NCBI GenBank assembly: GCA_050260015.1
Contig: JBLNBN010000039.1
Span: forward strand, 186,001 to 250,000
Direction: 5' to 3'
DNA: 64,000 bases
From: JBLNBN01 sp050260015
Lineage (GTDB): Bacteria > Bacteroidota > Ignavibacteria > Kapaibacteriales > UBA2268
In this document: piece by piece, positions 26,801 to 35,440 of the stretch
Layout of the letters: every line of letters starts with the position of its first letter
Numbering within the stretch: position 1 is the stretch's first letter
Made by a program: the position numbers and the translations under genes
Notes under the pieces: model-generated
Seen by the model: only the letters and a program-made list of their open reading frames with translations
Database searches by the model: none
What the model was told of the DNA's origin: nothing

Positions 26801-27248
26801 ATATCCACCCGCTGTTCATAAGCGCGTCTATGGCTTCTGCTTTCTTGCCTTCGCGCGATAGCTCAAGCGTCTGTTCGTTCTCTAAGTTATAGTATTTCCA
26901 TTTATTGACGAAATGCAAGAAATAGCTTCTTTCGTCATCGTTCATTTTTCGGCGACTAAATTTCCTGATAGCGCTATCGAGGGCCGAATTGATCCCCTCG
27001 ATCCTGCTCTCGAAAAACCTCATTTTTATGGGGCTCGTCGAATTTGCATGATGGAGCAGCACGGCCCTGTGATCAAGAACATAGCCGCGGATGTCCCCAA
27101 GCGTAGTCATGCCGGCCATCCAGTTCTGAGAGATATTCTCTATGTCCTGCCGCATAGTCATTAACTCGGTTATAGAGTAAACCGAAGCGGCAATCATAAA
27201 CAGGATGATGAGGCCAAAAGCCGTAATTTGTTTGCTGATAAAATTCAT
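23856..27248 (-). CDS. Membrane sensor histidine kinase with HAMP, GAF and PAS domains
   Basis: An orphan sensor kinase of 1130 residues. Order: membrane helix ~8-28, a periplasmic four-helix-bundle-like sensor ~30-180, membrane helix ~186-206, HAMP ~207-260, a GAF domain ~315-460, a coiled-coil stretch rich in Glu and Gln (~465-495), then three PAS modules (~495-605, ~615-735, ~745-880). A HisKA domain follows with FFSIIAHDLKNP (phospho-acceptor H907) and an HATPase_c domain with NLISNAVKFT, DTGVGM and GTGLGLILC. There is no receiver domain and no adjacent response regulator, so its partner is elsewhere. The HDLKNP variant of the H-box (the usual form is HELRTP) is common in Bacteroidota kinases. 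Confidence 0.93.
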   Translation of the reverse strand: MNFISKQITAFGLIILFMIAASVYSITELMTMRQDIENISQNWMAGMTTLGDIRGYVLDHRAVLLHHANSTSPIKMRFFESRIEGINSALDSAIRKFSRRKMNDDERSYFLHFVNKWKYYNLENEQTLELSREGKKAEAIDALMNSGWISYRDVKNDLEEIANINSKYAATAVEDAKTSYERGVQISILLLVLTILVSFAVAVILHKNTAAPIKRLAKQAKRIALGEDVELFNSARRDEIGALKRAFDAIIVSNRDIASHAKAIAGGDYNTVITPRSNLDSIALAIQNMTRQLRTNREDHERELYIEKNMGELQALLLGETNFVGLAEKVTYFMSEKLNINFSSVYLHNDTRTQLHLVSNYSRSGLSGKSRFYLGEGAIGRAALEPGIIEIAGLDSTVFLTNDSESKSYNSVLAPISFHRDNIGMMLLANDHPFTDIQREIIGVALSHIGVAVKSALATEKIKNLLEYSQKQSEELQVQQEELLAQKEEIERQAELYKTLANNIPGGDVYIIDKDLRYVLVEGSLFKRHGYSREMMVGQKFTNFIIPEHRDTVERLYSETFNGVADEVELDYQGVFYRLQTVPLRDSSLGVNMVMVLAQDVTELKRVQKQLEDSLQKYQVLFSVFPMGIAVYGKDGQVVESNKRAELLLGADEKAIHTLRAGDRVLKLYDMSGKELQKEDIPAYKMYHERKIVENVEMRAIRGDEEIWLSVTSAPLPLHDYSGLTVFADITDRMKATQKLNESEIALRAKTQELEAILEAIPIPLWIAHDRECHNITGSRRSYEVLRVPYGGIVTKTPEEGVAPPTFTPYSNGVELKGEELPIQLAARTGKPVYDFHEDIVFEDGEVVNLIGNSVPIFDENGEVRGAIGAFMDITELKKKEAELHDVAEKLSEINASKDKFFSIIAHDLKNPFVYLLGTTEFLEFNYEKLPQEKIKENVKEIHTASKQLFGLLDNLLQWSRAQSGRIEYNPQPINLYEIINNNIYLFRKQASAKELSITAEIDPHIFAWADYNMLMVTLRNLISNAVKFTLPGGSIDIACQANETHVEISVADTGVGMREETLEALFRIDKRQSQPGTFEEKGTGLGLILCKEFIEKNGGSISVKSLPGEGSIFTFSLLKANENDEITNI

Positions 27249-27379
27249 AAGCTTATCCTTGACCGTGTCGCCTTTAACAACTAAATATAATATTTGGTTA
27301 AACTAAAACATTAAATTACGCATTTTTCCACATACTATCAACAATACTTTAAAGCGTAAGAAGCGCTAAATTAAAAACG

Positions 27380-29041
27380 CTAATCCGAGAGCGCGGAGTA
27401 AAATTTCGCTCCGCCGCCTATGTACGCTACTTTCTTAAAGCCTTTATTTTTGAGGAGTCGGGCGGCTTCATAGGAACGCGAGCCGCGTTCGCAAAGCATA
27501 ACGAGACTATGAGAGCGATTGATAGAATCAATGCGCTCGGCAAGAGCGCCGAGCGGGATATTGAGCGATTTTAAATTAACAGGATGGATTTGAGCTTCTT
27601 TTGGCTCCCGCACGTCGATTACCTGACAATTGGAAGAGGCGGCTTCGCGGAGGCTTATGCAGCGCAGGCCGTCGTCCTCTTGATTCTCGGCCATCGCGGC
27701 GAGCATAAATAGCGGGGAGAGCGGGGCGGAATGCGGCGGAGCGTATGCGTGCTCGATCTCGAAGAGAGCGTTAAACGTCGCGCCGAATCCTAAAAGAGTC
27801 GAGAAGGAGTCAATATAGCGAGTAACCTCTCCTTCGCCGATTATCTGCAGGCCAAGGAGCTTTTTGCTGCCGCGCTCGTAGAGTAATTTTGCGGCAAGCG
27901 ATTTCTTTTCAGGGTGATACTCGGGACGGTCCAGGAAGCTGCCGACTACGGTCGCGAAATCGATCCCGGCGCGCTTCGCGGCCTCTTCCGTTAAACCGGC
28001 GCTCGCCAGTATCAATTCAAAAACTTTAATTGAAGCGGCCCCGACGACCGGCGGGAATTTGCTTTCTTTTCCCGCTATGTCCCCGGCGATCGCCCGCGCC
28101 TGCTTATTGGCAAGCGAGCCCAACGGCAAATGGCATGGAGCGCCCGTGATCGCGTGCGTAAGCTCCACGCAATCGCCGGCGGCGTACACGCCGTCCAGGT
28201 TGGCTCGCATCCGCTCGTCGACTATTATGCCGCCGAGCTTTCCGACGGCTATCCCGGAGCTCTCGGCAAGGGAGACCTCGGGAGAGACGCCTACGCAAGC
28301 GAAAGCGTAACCGCAGTCGACGCTTTCGTCGCCCATGTCGATGGTCAGCTTATCCTCGGCGTTTAGGGTGATTCGCTTTATGTTCTTTTTTAGCAGAACT
28401 TGCACGCCGTTTTTATTCAACCTCGCCTCTATTAGCCGGCTCATGTCGCCGTCGAATAAATTAGGCAAAAGCCTCCCGGCGCGTTCTATTACGACGGTTT
28501 CTATACCCCACATCGACGTGAGCGCTTCGGCGAGCTCCACCCCGATTGAGCCGCCGCCAATGATCGCGGCGCGGTCGATCGCGCCGCGCCTGGCCGCGTC
28601 GCGGAATTTTTTGGAATCGTCAGGCGAATGGAAATAGGAAATTCGTTCGGAGTCGGGCATGGGAAAAGCGGGCCGAACCGGCTTTGCGCCGGTGGCAAAG
28701 ACTAATTTATCGTAATCGAGGATCGATTTGATCCCTGTCTGCAAGTCGGTGATATATACTTTTTTCTCGGAAGTGTCGATCCTTTCGGCATAAGTATTCG
28801 TAAGAGTCAGAACGCCTTTGTTCGTGAGGAAGTACTCTTCGTCGCGAAGAGTTCCGTGGGCGGTTTTGAGCAGGTCGTTGAAATCCACTTCCCCGGCCGC
28901 ATAGAACGGCATGCCGCAAGTACCGAAAGAAATTATAGACTTCATTTCTATAATAGTTACTTGGCTTTCCGGCAATAAACGCTTTAGCCGCGCAGCAACC
29001 TTACAGCCGGCCGCCTGTCCGCCGATAACGACTACCTTCAT
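27380..29041 (-). CDS. CoA-disulfide-reductase-like flavoprotein with C-terminal rhodanese domain
   Basis: A 553-residue FAD/NAD(P)H oxidoreductase of the CoA-disulfide reductase / NADH oxidase group. FAD-binding GGQAAGCKVAARL is at residues 7-19. The single redox cysteine is C42 in SFGTCGMPFY, the signature of this subfamily, and the NAD(P)H loop is IIGGGSIGVELAEAL. The FAD contact is YAAGDCVE. The dimerisation domain is followed by a rhodanese domain (~460-553) with active-site C517 in MLCERGSRS. Such fusions reduce CoA disulfide or persulfides and polysulfides. An AGGGGG sequence precedes the ATG closely. Confidence 0.92.
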   Translation of the reverse strand: MKVVVIGGQAAGCKVAARLKRLLPESQVTIIEMKSIISFGTCGMPFYAAGEVDFNDLLKTAHGTLRDEEYFLTNKGVLTLTNTYAERIDTSEKKVYITDLQTGIKSILDYDKLVFATGAKPVRPAFPMPDSERISYFHSPDDSKKFRDAARRGAIDRAAIIGGGSIGVELAEALTSMWGIETVVIERAGRLLPNLFDGDMSRLIEARLNKNGVQVLLKKNIKRITLNAEDKLTIDMGDESVDCGYAFACVGVSPEVSLAESSGIAVGKLGGIIVDERMRANLDGVYAAGDCVELTHAITGAPCHLPLGSLANKQARAIAGDIAGKESKFPPVVGAASIKVFELILASAGLTEEAAKRAGIDFATVVGSFLDRPEYHPEKKSLAAKLLYERGSKKLLGLQIIGEGEVTRYIDSFSTLLGFGATFNALFEIEHAYAPPHSAPLSPLFMLAAMAENQEDDGLRCISLREAASSNCQVIDVREPKEAQIHPVNLKSLNIPLGALAERIDSINRSHSLVMLCERGSRSYEAARLLKNKGFKKVAYIGGGAKFYSALSD

Positions 29042-29231
29042 CCCCCTATGACTCCCTTAATTGTAGAATACGCTCAAAAGCGAGCCCCTTATATCATTAT
29101 ATTAAAGATGTATTATTGCTATCTCTGATACTCAATTTACGTAAATTAAATATGCCTTCCAAAATATTTTTGATACTATTAACTTACGCGACATAGAATC
29201 GTACGAATATAATTAACAATGCTAAATAAAA

Positions 29232-29262
29232 TAAAAAAAGGCAGGTTTGTTAATCCTGCCTT
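29232..29262 (-). terminator. Terminator of the first large T9SS protein gene
   Basis: AAGGCAGG (29238-29245) pairs with CCTGCCTT (29255-29262). Read on the minus strand the stem is followed by seven T. Confidence 0.8.
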
Positions 29263-29294
29263 CCAAATAAAATTAAAGTTTCTAATTTAATATT

Positions 29295-32162
29295 TTATCT
29301 TACTACGGAAATTGGCGTCATGAAAATCCCCGCGCCGCTCTCGACTATGACGTAATAGGCGCCCTGCGGAATCGAGCCGAGATTAACTACGCGGGTCGAG
29401 AAGCCGTTCAGCGAGCCGAGATCGCTCGTGTAAACCTTTTCGCCAAGCGTATTGAGAATTGATATTCTCGTAGCGCCTTCGGCCTGGAAATCCAGACGAA
29501 GAGTTTCCGCGGCTGGGTTGGGGGATACGCGGCAAAAAGCGAGTTCGGGCCTTTCGTATATGCCCTTCGGCAGCAATTTAAGCTGAATATCCCCAGGTTG
29601 ACCGGCGTCTTTAATATCAATGTATTTTATATCATAGCCTACTTTGTCGATCTTTAGAGTTTTTATATCGGGACTAATCCTGTATAAAGTAAACTTGCCT
29701 TCGCCGTCGGTCGTAGCGAAACTTTGGCGCTCCCAGTTTTCGTTGATGGGATAAATATTGGCGCCGGGTAATCGCAGCGTATCCTCCGGAAGCTCGTCCA
29801 TCCCTTTAAGTATCTGCTTTTTCTTTGTTTCATAAATATAGCCGCGCAATACGATATTGCCATATACGCCTTTTCTTTTTGGAAGCTCAATGTTAATACC
29901 CGTTATTTGGCTGTTCTCCGCCACTACAATTCGCGATGCTTCTATCCAATTATCCGCCGTTGAGCCGTCTTCTCTGTAATAAGCGGGTAGATTGTCTTCC
30001 TGGTAAAACAGAGCCGGGGTTGCAAAGGCAATGTACTTGCCCGGGGCCAAATTCCTAACTTCATAATTTCCTTTGTCATCGATTGTTCCGTAGAAGGGCA
30101 TGTATTTCCACTCCTTAAACTTATCAATCGGCTCGACGTAATAAAGAACGACTTCTGTCGTGGTTCTATACGCGCTTCCTTCATAAATAATCTTCCCTGA
30201 GACAGAGTTATTATACTTTTCATGCGTAGGAAAGACGAAGTCAATATTTTCCTGCGGCGAATTTAATTCAAAGATTTTGGCCTGATTAGGGGAAGGGCTC
30301 TGCGGGTAGTAGAGCCGGCTATAGGCATACTGGTTAGGGGTCGAATTGCTGTCGATCTCGGCGGAAACAATAAAATTATGTTTTGTAGGAGCATAAAACC
30401 CATAATAGCCGTTGGAATCCGTTTCAATCCAAGCTGAAACGCCATGCCACAAAAAAGGCGCATCTAAGAAATCCCCATCTCTGTGGTGCAAAACGATCGC
30501 AGCGTTTTTAATCGGCTTGCCGTCGTCGGCAGTTGCCCGCCCGGAGATATGATAATAATAAGGCGCAAGAGGGAGGACATTTAAATTCAATTCTTGATCC
30601 GAGCCGCACTCTATCCTTATCGGCGTAGCGTTCTTGCCTGTAACGTCGGCTTCGTACCAATACCCGTTCAAGTTATGAACGTCGCTATCCATAACGTACG
30701 CCACGGACTCGGCATAGAGATAATATGTCCCTGAATCTAGGTTTTTAAATTCCCAAACGCTATCCTCAACTTGTTGGGCGACTTCCGAGGGCGGTATGTC
30801 AGGATACTCCGAATTAACGGGCATCTTCTTATATAACGCTAAGTCCCATATCCGGAAAACTACGTCCGGATGCACGTTTACCGTAACTTTCAGCTTGCCA
30901 GGATTTTCGCAGTTCCCAACTTCAAAGTGAATATATTGGCTGGCGTTAAGAGAGTCGTAATATTCGTTTTCTACCGCCGTAGCGGCGATATTAAAGCCGT
31001 AATGACCAAGGGAATCGGGAGTCCATCGGAACTCGCCGGTGTTTTCGTCGATGGTCGCTCCGGCGGGCTCTGTTATTATAGAGTACTTTATCTTGAGATT
31101 GGCGTTCTTCGCCGAAGCTTTTGCTTTATAGACATATTCATTTCCTAAGACAATTCGATTCGGAGGAACTGTTGAAAAAGAGATCCTGTTATCGGTATTT
31201 GGGGGCTTAAGCTGGATGTCAAGTTGCTTTGCTTCGCCGCATGTAATGTTAAAATATCTATGCCCTTCTTCCTTATCCTTGCCGCCTGGATTATAGGTGA
31301 AGATCTGCAATTTGTAGTAGCTCGAGTCCAGTTCGGCGAACAGGTACTTGCCGTCGACGAGGTCGCATTTTTGCGAAAAAGCGCCGACGTCCAACCGGGT
31401 AGATATTAAGGCGTATCCATTGCCATATAACTTGCCGTCCTTATCGGTTACCTGCCCGGAGACGCTCGATGGTTCGGCGCACCTCGGCACGATGACATGC
31501 CATCTCTGCTGGGCTCCTTCGTACTTTTTTACCAAATCGTGCGTCCACCCGTCTAATATAAATAAGTAACTTCCGGATTTTTTGGGGGTCCAGGAAATTT
31601 TCCCTGTGGCTTCGTCAATTGTCGCGTCGTTGGGGCCGCCTAATGTAAAATGCACCGGCAGCTTATTGGATGATTCAGCGTCGGCGTCGTACTCGTATTT
31701 TTGCCCGATCTTGCCTTTTAGCGTCGGCGTGGTTTTAAACGTTACCGGGTCCCAATATTTACCATTGAGTGTTATGAAAGAGACTTTGCTTGTCTTAACC
31801 CCGCCGTCCGTATATATCACTTTAGTATAGTAGGAGCGGGAATGCGAAAAATCTAATTTGAACGAATCCCGGTATATAACATACTCGCCGATAATTTTCT
31901 TAGCCAGGGTATCGGCGTCGTATGTTTTGTAAAGCTTGAAATTATCGTTAATATACACCGTGCCGTCATGGCAATACACTTCAATTAGTATGTCGTTCTG
32001 AGAACCGGGTAAGAGCCATTGGAACGAAACAAGGTTACGCTTGCTGTCGAACGAAGGGGTAAATCCAAAATCGTTTTCCGCGGCCAACCCAGTTTGAAAA
32101 TTAGAAAGAAAGCTTAGCGCGCTTAGAAATGCGCAAAGAAATAAGTAACGAACATTTTTCAT
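29295..32162 (-). CDS. Large modular T9SS-secreted protein, paralogue A
   Basis: A 955-residue surface or secreted protein. After the signal peptide (to ~A27) it alternates putative Ig/cadherin-like modules with prealbumin-like (carboxypeptidase-regulatory) repeats. The Ig-like modules contain IDEATGKISWTPKKSG and IDENTGEFRWTPDSLG; the regulatory-like repeats contain SVSGQVTDKDGKLYG, HISGRATADDGKPI and NSVSGKIIYEGSAY. The last ~85 residues form a type A sorting domain (RVSPNPAAETLRLDF to FMTPISVVR). It has no catalytic domain that I recognise, so an adhesive or carbohydrate-binding role is possible. It has the same domain order and nearly the same length as the next gene, and its sorting-domain DNA is almost identical. 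Confidence 0.85.
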   Translation of the reverse strand: MKNVRYLFLCAFLSALSFLSNFQTGLAAENDFGFTPSFDSKRNLVSFQWLLPGSQNDILIEVYCHDGTVYINDNFKLYKTYDADTLAKKIIGEYVIYRDSFKLDFSHSRSYYTKVIYTDGGVKTSKVSFITLNGKYWDPVTFKTTPTLKGKIGQKYEYDADAESSNKLPVHFTLGGPNDATIDEATGKISWTPKKSGSYLFILDGWTHDLVKKYEGAQQRWHVIVPRCAEPSSVSGQVTDKDGKLYGNGYALISTRLDVGAFSQKCDLVDGKYLFAELDSSYYKLQIFTYNPGGKDKEEGHRYFNITCGEAKQLDIQLKPPNTDNRISFSTVPPNRIVLGNEYVYKAKASAKNANLKIKYSIITEPAGATIDENTGEFRWTPDSLGHYGFNIAATAVENEYYDSLNASQYIHFEVGNCENPGKLKVTVNVHPDVVFRIWDLALYKKMPVNSEYPDIPPSEVAQQVEDSVWEFKNLDSGTYYLYAESVAYVMDSDVHNLNGYWYEADVTGKNATPIRIECGSDQELNLNVLPLAPYYYHISGRATADDGKPIKNAAIVLHHRDGDFLDAPFLWHGVSAWIETDSNGYYGFYAPTKHNFIVSAEIDSNSTPNQYAYSRLYYPQSPSPNQAKIFELNSPQENIDFVFPTHEKYNNSVSGKIIYEGSAYRTTTEVVLYYVEPIDKFKEWKYMPFYGTIDDKGNYEVRNLAPGKYIAFATPALFYQEDNLPAYYREDGSTADNWIEASRIVVAENSQITGINIELPKRKGVYGNIVLRGYIYETKKKQILKGMDELPEDTLRLPGANIYPINENWERQSFATTDGEGKFTLYRISPDIKTLKIDKVGYDIKYIDIKDAGQPGDIQLKLLPKGIYERPELAFCRVSPNPAAETLRLDFQAEGATRISILNTLGEKVYTSDLGSLNGFSTRVVNLGSIPQGAYYVIVESGAGIFMTPISVVR
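29362..29489. repeat. Near-identical DNA segment, copy 1 (T9SS sorting-domain coding region)
   Basis: These 128 bases match 32453-32580 with one mismatch by eye (29466), including an unbroken run of 104. The rest of the two genes has diverged strongly, which points to recent gene conversion or duplication of the sorting domain. Confidence 0.85.
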
Positions 32163-32319
32163 AAGATCATCGCCTCATTTATTATAAAGCCATATCTACG
32201 TCAAAAGCCAGAGTGGTTCCCGATAAACATACAAGCTAGATTAACAAAAGTTGCAGCTAAATTCAAGTAAATAGTAAAATAAAGATAAATAATACTTAAT
32301 ATAGGGTGCACAGATAATT

Positions 32320-32349
32320 AAAAAAGGCGGAGCCTTTCGGGCTCCGCCT
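32320..32349 (-). terminator. Terminator of the second large T9SS protein gene
   Basis: AGGCGGAGCC (32325-32334) pairs with GGCTCCGCCT (32340-32349) around a five-base loop. On the minus strand six T follow. Confidence 0.85.
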
Positions 32350-32385
32350 CACTCGCCTTAACATGAGGGTTTTAATACGAGTTAT

Positions 32386-35259
32386 CTATTTGATAATGAT
32401 GACGGGTAGTACGGAAGCGCGCTTGCCGCTTTCGACGATTACGTAGTAGGATCCCTGCGGAATCGAGCCGAGATTAACTACGCGGGTCGAGAAGCCGTTC
32501 AGCGAGCCGAGATCGCTCGTGTAAACCTTTTCGCCAAGCGTATTGAGAATTGATATACTCGTAGCGCCTTCGGCCTGGAAGTCCAGGCGGAGAGTTTCAG
32601 CTGCGGGGTTCGGGGAAACGGTCGCCGAAGCGAGTTCCGGCTTGTCGTTTACGCCGTTTTGCTTGCCGTGTATGTTAACTTCCGCGTTGGACTTAGCGTT
32701 GTCGTCGGAGAGCGAAATCTGAACGTTGCTTAGGACGTAGCCGACTTTATCTATGCTGAGCGTATAAGTTCCCTTGCTCAAGCCAGTGATCAGGAATCCG
32801 CCTTCGCTATCGGTTTGCGCCGCGCCGGCAACTTCGCCCTGTTCGTTAATCGCGTAAACGTTAGCTCCGGCTATCGGGTTTGCGCCCGCGTCGTCCGAGC
32901 CTTTCAGAACCTGTTTCTTTTCGTCGCCGTAGATCTTGCCGTCGATCCTGCCGACGCCTACGAGACCTTTTTTGTCTTCAAGCTTAATATTAATGTTGTT
33001 AATATCGCTGTTTTCGCCGACTACGATAAGCGTCGCATCTTCCCAGTTTTGAGTGGAGGGATAGCCTTCTTTGTAATAGCCGGGAACTGCATGCTCGCGC
33101 CTCGGGGTGAAAGCGAAGGCGATATACTTACCGGGTATCAAGTTAGTCGCTTCGTAAGAGCCGTCGGCGTTACTTCTCGTCGCGAAACCGTAGTACATCC
33201 AGTCGCTGTATTCTTCCGTCGGTTCAATGAGGTAGAGCAGCACGTAGGATTCGTCCATCGGCATGTCGTTTTCGTCGGTAATCTTACCGGAAACGGAATT
33301 CTCAAAGTGCGGAAGTTCCGGGAGTATGAAATTGATGTCGTTGCGGTCGGCGGTCAGCTTCAGGCGCTCGGCTTCGGCCGGATCTGTCGTTTGGTTGTAA
33401 TAAATCGGCATGAAGAAGTATTGACCGCTCCAATCCATAGAATCGGGCATTATGTAAGCTACGGCCAAGTATTCGGCGCCGTCGGCGGCCCTGATCGAGT
33501 ACTTGCCTTCAGCGTCGGTATAGGCCTGGTAGTAAGTATCGTAGGGATACAGCAACTTGTATACTTTATCGGCGTAAAGCTCGACGATTGCGTGCTCAAT
33601 CGGGTTGCCGTCTTTATCTGTAACGCGACCGCTAACGGTATAGTAGTTAGGTTCGGGGGGAGCCGTAAGCGTCATCGTAATGCTGCGTTGCTCGTTGCAA
33701 TCAATTACTATCGGGGTAGCTTCTTCGATTGTGTACGCGTTCTCGTACCAGTGTTGGTAGTAATAATCCTTTCTACCGCCGTCGGTGTAATCATCGACCA
33801 TTAAGTAGTAAGTCCCCTTGTCGACATTCTCGAATTTAACTTCGCCGTGCTTTATATCCGCGTCGGCGGCTATAACGGAGAACGTTACTGAATCCTTCGA
33901 GTAATTGCTAAAGAGATAAGCATGGCCTGCCTGTAGCGGCTTGTCGTCCTCGAATTTTACATTTACGGTTAGCGTCGAAGGAGTTTCGCACTGGATAACG
34001 TTAACCTGCCAGCCCTGGTAATCGTTCAGCATTTCGTAGCCTTCATTCTCTTCGGCATAGGCTTGGATGACGAAGGTTTGAACGCCGGGAATATTTGCCT
34101 GCCAGGTAACGACGCCGGTGTGCTCGTCGATCGTCGCGCCTTCGGGGCCCTGCATTATCAAGTACTTAATGTTCAGGTCAGCGTTCTGAGCCGAGGCTTC
34201 CACGTCGTAAGTATAGGTATGGTTAAGCTTTACGTGAGTTTCCGGTAGGCTCGTGATTGTTATCTTATTGCTCATATCGGGCGCTGTGACTGTAATGTCG
34301 ACAGTTTTCTTTTCGTTGCATCCTACCGTAACGGGCGTTTTAATAGGTTCGCGGCCGTATTCATCCTTAATATAAACGATTATGTAGTAATCGCCTTCGT
34401 CCACGTCCTTTAATTCGTATTTACCGTTATGGATTTCGCTTTGCGAATAGGGCATTGAATAGCCCATAGAATCCGTTTCAGCAACCAGCTCGACGAAGCC
34501 GTACTCGAGGAGGTTTCCGTTTTGATCTTTAATAGTCCCGGTAATTGTGGCGAGTTTTTCGCATTTTTGCACCGTAACTACCCAGAATTGGTAATTTGCA
34601 TTTAAGCCTTGCCCGTCGTCGACGGTGTTAGCCATTACTTGTATGTGGAATTTCCCGTAATGTTGAGGCGTCCATGTGATTTTCCCTGTGTGCTCGTCGA
34701 TCGCGGCGCCATCGGGGCCGTATATCAACGAATAGGAGATTTCCTTCCCGCTTTCGGCTTCCGCGTTGACGTCGTAAATATATTCGACGCCGAGTTTAGC
34801 CGTTAAAGGCGGTTCGGTCGTAAATTGGATCTTGTCGTAGTCGGGCTCAACCCAGCGATCCAAAAAGTTGAGAGGCGTATTTTTAACCGATCCGTCGGCG
34901 TAGGTCGCTTTTATATAAAGCGTAGCGGGCACGCTGTCGTTGTATGCAATCGCGTCGGCATAAATTGTGACCTGCTTTCCTTCGTACTCCGTCGTCATAG
35001 ACGAGTCGGGGGTAAGCTCGGAGTAGAGCGTTAAGTCTGAGTAGCTTTTCGTGAGGTCGTTAAATTGGTAGAGTTCGAATTTCACCGGTTGCGTTTCGCC
35101 GGTTACCATCCATTCGAGATACAACATATGCCCGAATTCGTCGTAGGAAGAGCGCATTTGAAAACCTTCTTCTCCGTCCGCTTTCATTTGCGAGGCCGAG
35201 AGAATCCCTATGAGAGCGAGTAGCGCGGCTCGAAGCCAATAGGCGCGTTTCGATTTCAT
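32386..35259 (-). CDS. Large modular T9SS-secreted protein, paralogue B
   Basis: A 957-residue paralogue of the preceding gene. The start is the ATG at 35259, with AAGGAGAC directly upstream and a signal peptide (MKSKRAYWLRAALLALIG) directly after; an upstream TTG would add 30 unlikely residues. Ig-like modules with IDEHTGKITWTPQHYGKF and IDEHTGVVTWQANIPG alternate with regulatory-like repeats (ITGTIKDQNGNLLEYG, VSGRVTDKDGNPIEHA, VSGKITDENDMPMDES). It ends with a type A sorting domain from VSPNPAAETLRLDF to SVLPVIIIK. It is divergent from the subtilase gene, so the two secreted proteins share a promoter region. Confidence 0.87.
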   Translation of the reverse strand: MKSKRAYWLRAALLALIGILSASQMKADGEEGFQMRSSYDEFGHMLYLEWMVTGETQPVKFELYQFNDLTKSYSDLTLYSELTPDSSMTTEYEGKQVTIYADAIAYNDSVPATLYIKATYADGSVKNTPLNFLDRWVEPDYDKIQFTTEPPLTAKLGVEYIYDVNAEAESGKEISYSLIYGPDGAAIDEHTGKITWTPQHYGKFHIQVMANTVDDGQGLNANYQFWVVTVQKCEKLATITGTIKDQNGNLLEYGFVELVAETDSMGYSMPYSQSEIHNGKYELKDVDEGDYYIIVYIKDEYGREPIKTPVTVGCNEKKTVDITVTAPDMSNKITITSLPETHVKLNHTYTYDVEASAQNADLNIKYLIMQGPEGATIDEHTGVVTWQANIPGVQTFVIQAYAEENEGYEMLNDYQGWQVNVIQCETPSTLTVNVKFEDDKPLQAGHAYLFSNYSKDSVTFSVIAADADIKHGEVKFENVDKGTYYLMVDDYTDGGRKDYYYQHWYENAYTIEEATPIVIDCNEQRSITMTLTAPPEPNYYTVSGRVTDKDGNPIEHAIVELYADKVYKLLYPYDTYYQAYTDAEGKYSIRAADGAEYLAVAYIMPDSMDWSGQYFFMPIYYNQTTDPAEAERLKLTADRNDINFILPELPHFENSVSGKITDENDMPMDESYVLLYLIEPTEEYSDWMYYGFATRSNADGSYEATNLIPGKYIAFAFTPRREHAVPGYYKEGYPSTQNWEDATLIVVGENSDINNINIKLEDKKGLVGVGRIDGKIYGDEKKQVLKGSDDAGANPIAGANVYAINEQGEVAGAAQTDSEGGFLITGLSKGTYTLSIDKVGYVLSNVQISLSDDNAKSNAEVNIHGKQNGVNDKPELASATVSPNPAAETLRLDFQAEGATSISILNTLGEKVYTSDLGSLNGFSTRVVNLGSIPQGSYYVIVESGKRASVLPVIIIK
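32453..32580. repeat. Near-identical DNA segment, copy 2 (T9SS sorting-domain coding region)
   Basis: Partner of 29362-29489, with an offset of 3091 bases. Confidence 0.85.
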
Positions 35260-35368
35260 ATTTTGTCTCCTTATTGTAATAAAAATTGTGATACTATTGA
35301 TTTCTTGAATTCGATACGAAATTTCGTCTTCAATGGGAATAACACGCAAGGTTCATTTCGGTTGCAAA

Positions 35369-35397
35369 AAATATATGGGAAAATTTCCCTATATTTG
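35369..35397 (+). promoter_or_regulatory. Palindrome overlapping a -7 element before the subtilase gene
   Basis: AAATATAtGGGAAA and TTTCCCTATATTT (35369-35396) form a 13-bp near-palindrome with one bulged T and a one-base centre. TATATTTG (35390-35397), an exact TAnnTTTG element, ends in its right arm, ~44 bases before the subtilase ATG. Confidence 0.5.
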
Positions 35398-35440
35398 TTT
35401 TCCATGCGCTTTTACAATTAATTGAAAAGAATTTACAGCG

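Noticed and set aside
32815..33804. 329-codon plus-strand open frame
   Set aside because: It is antisense to the large T9SS protein B, whose repeats and sorting domain are unmistakable.
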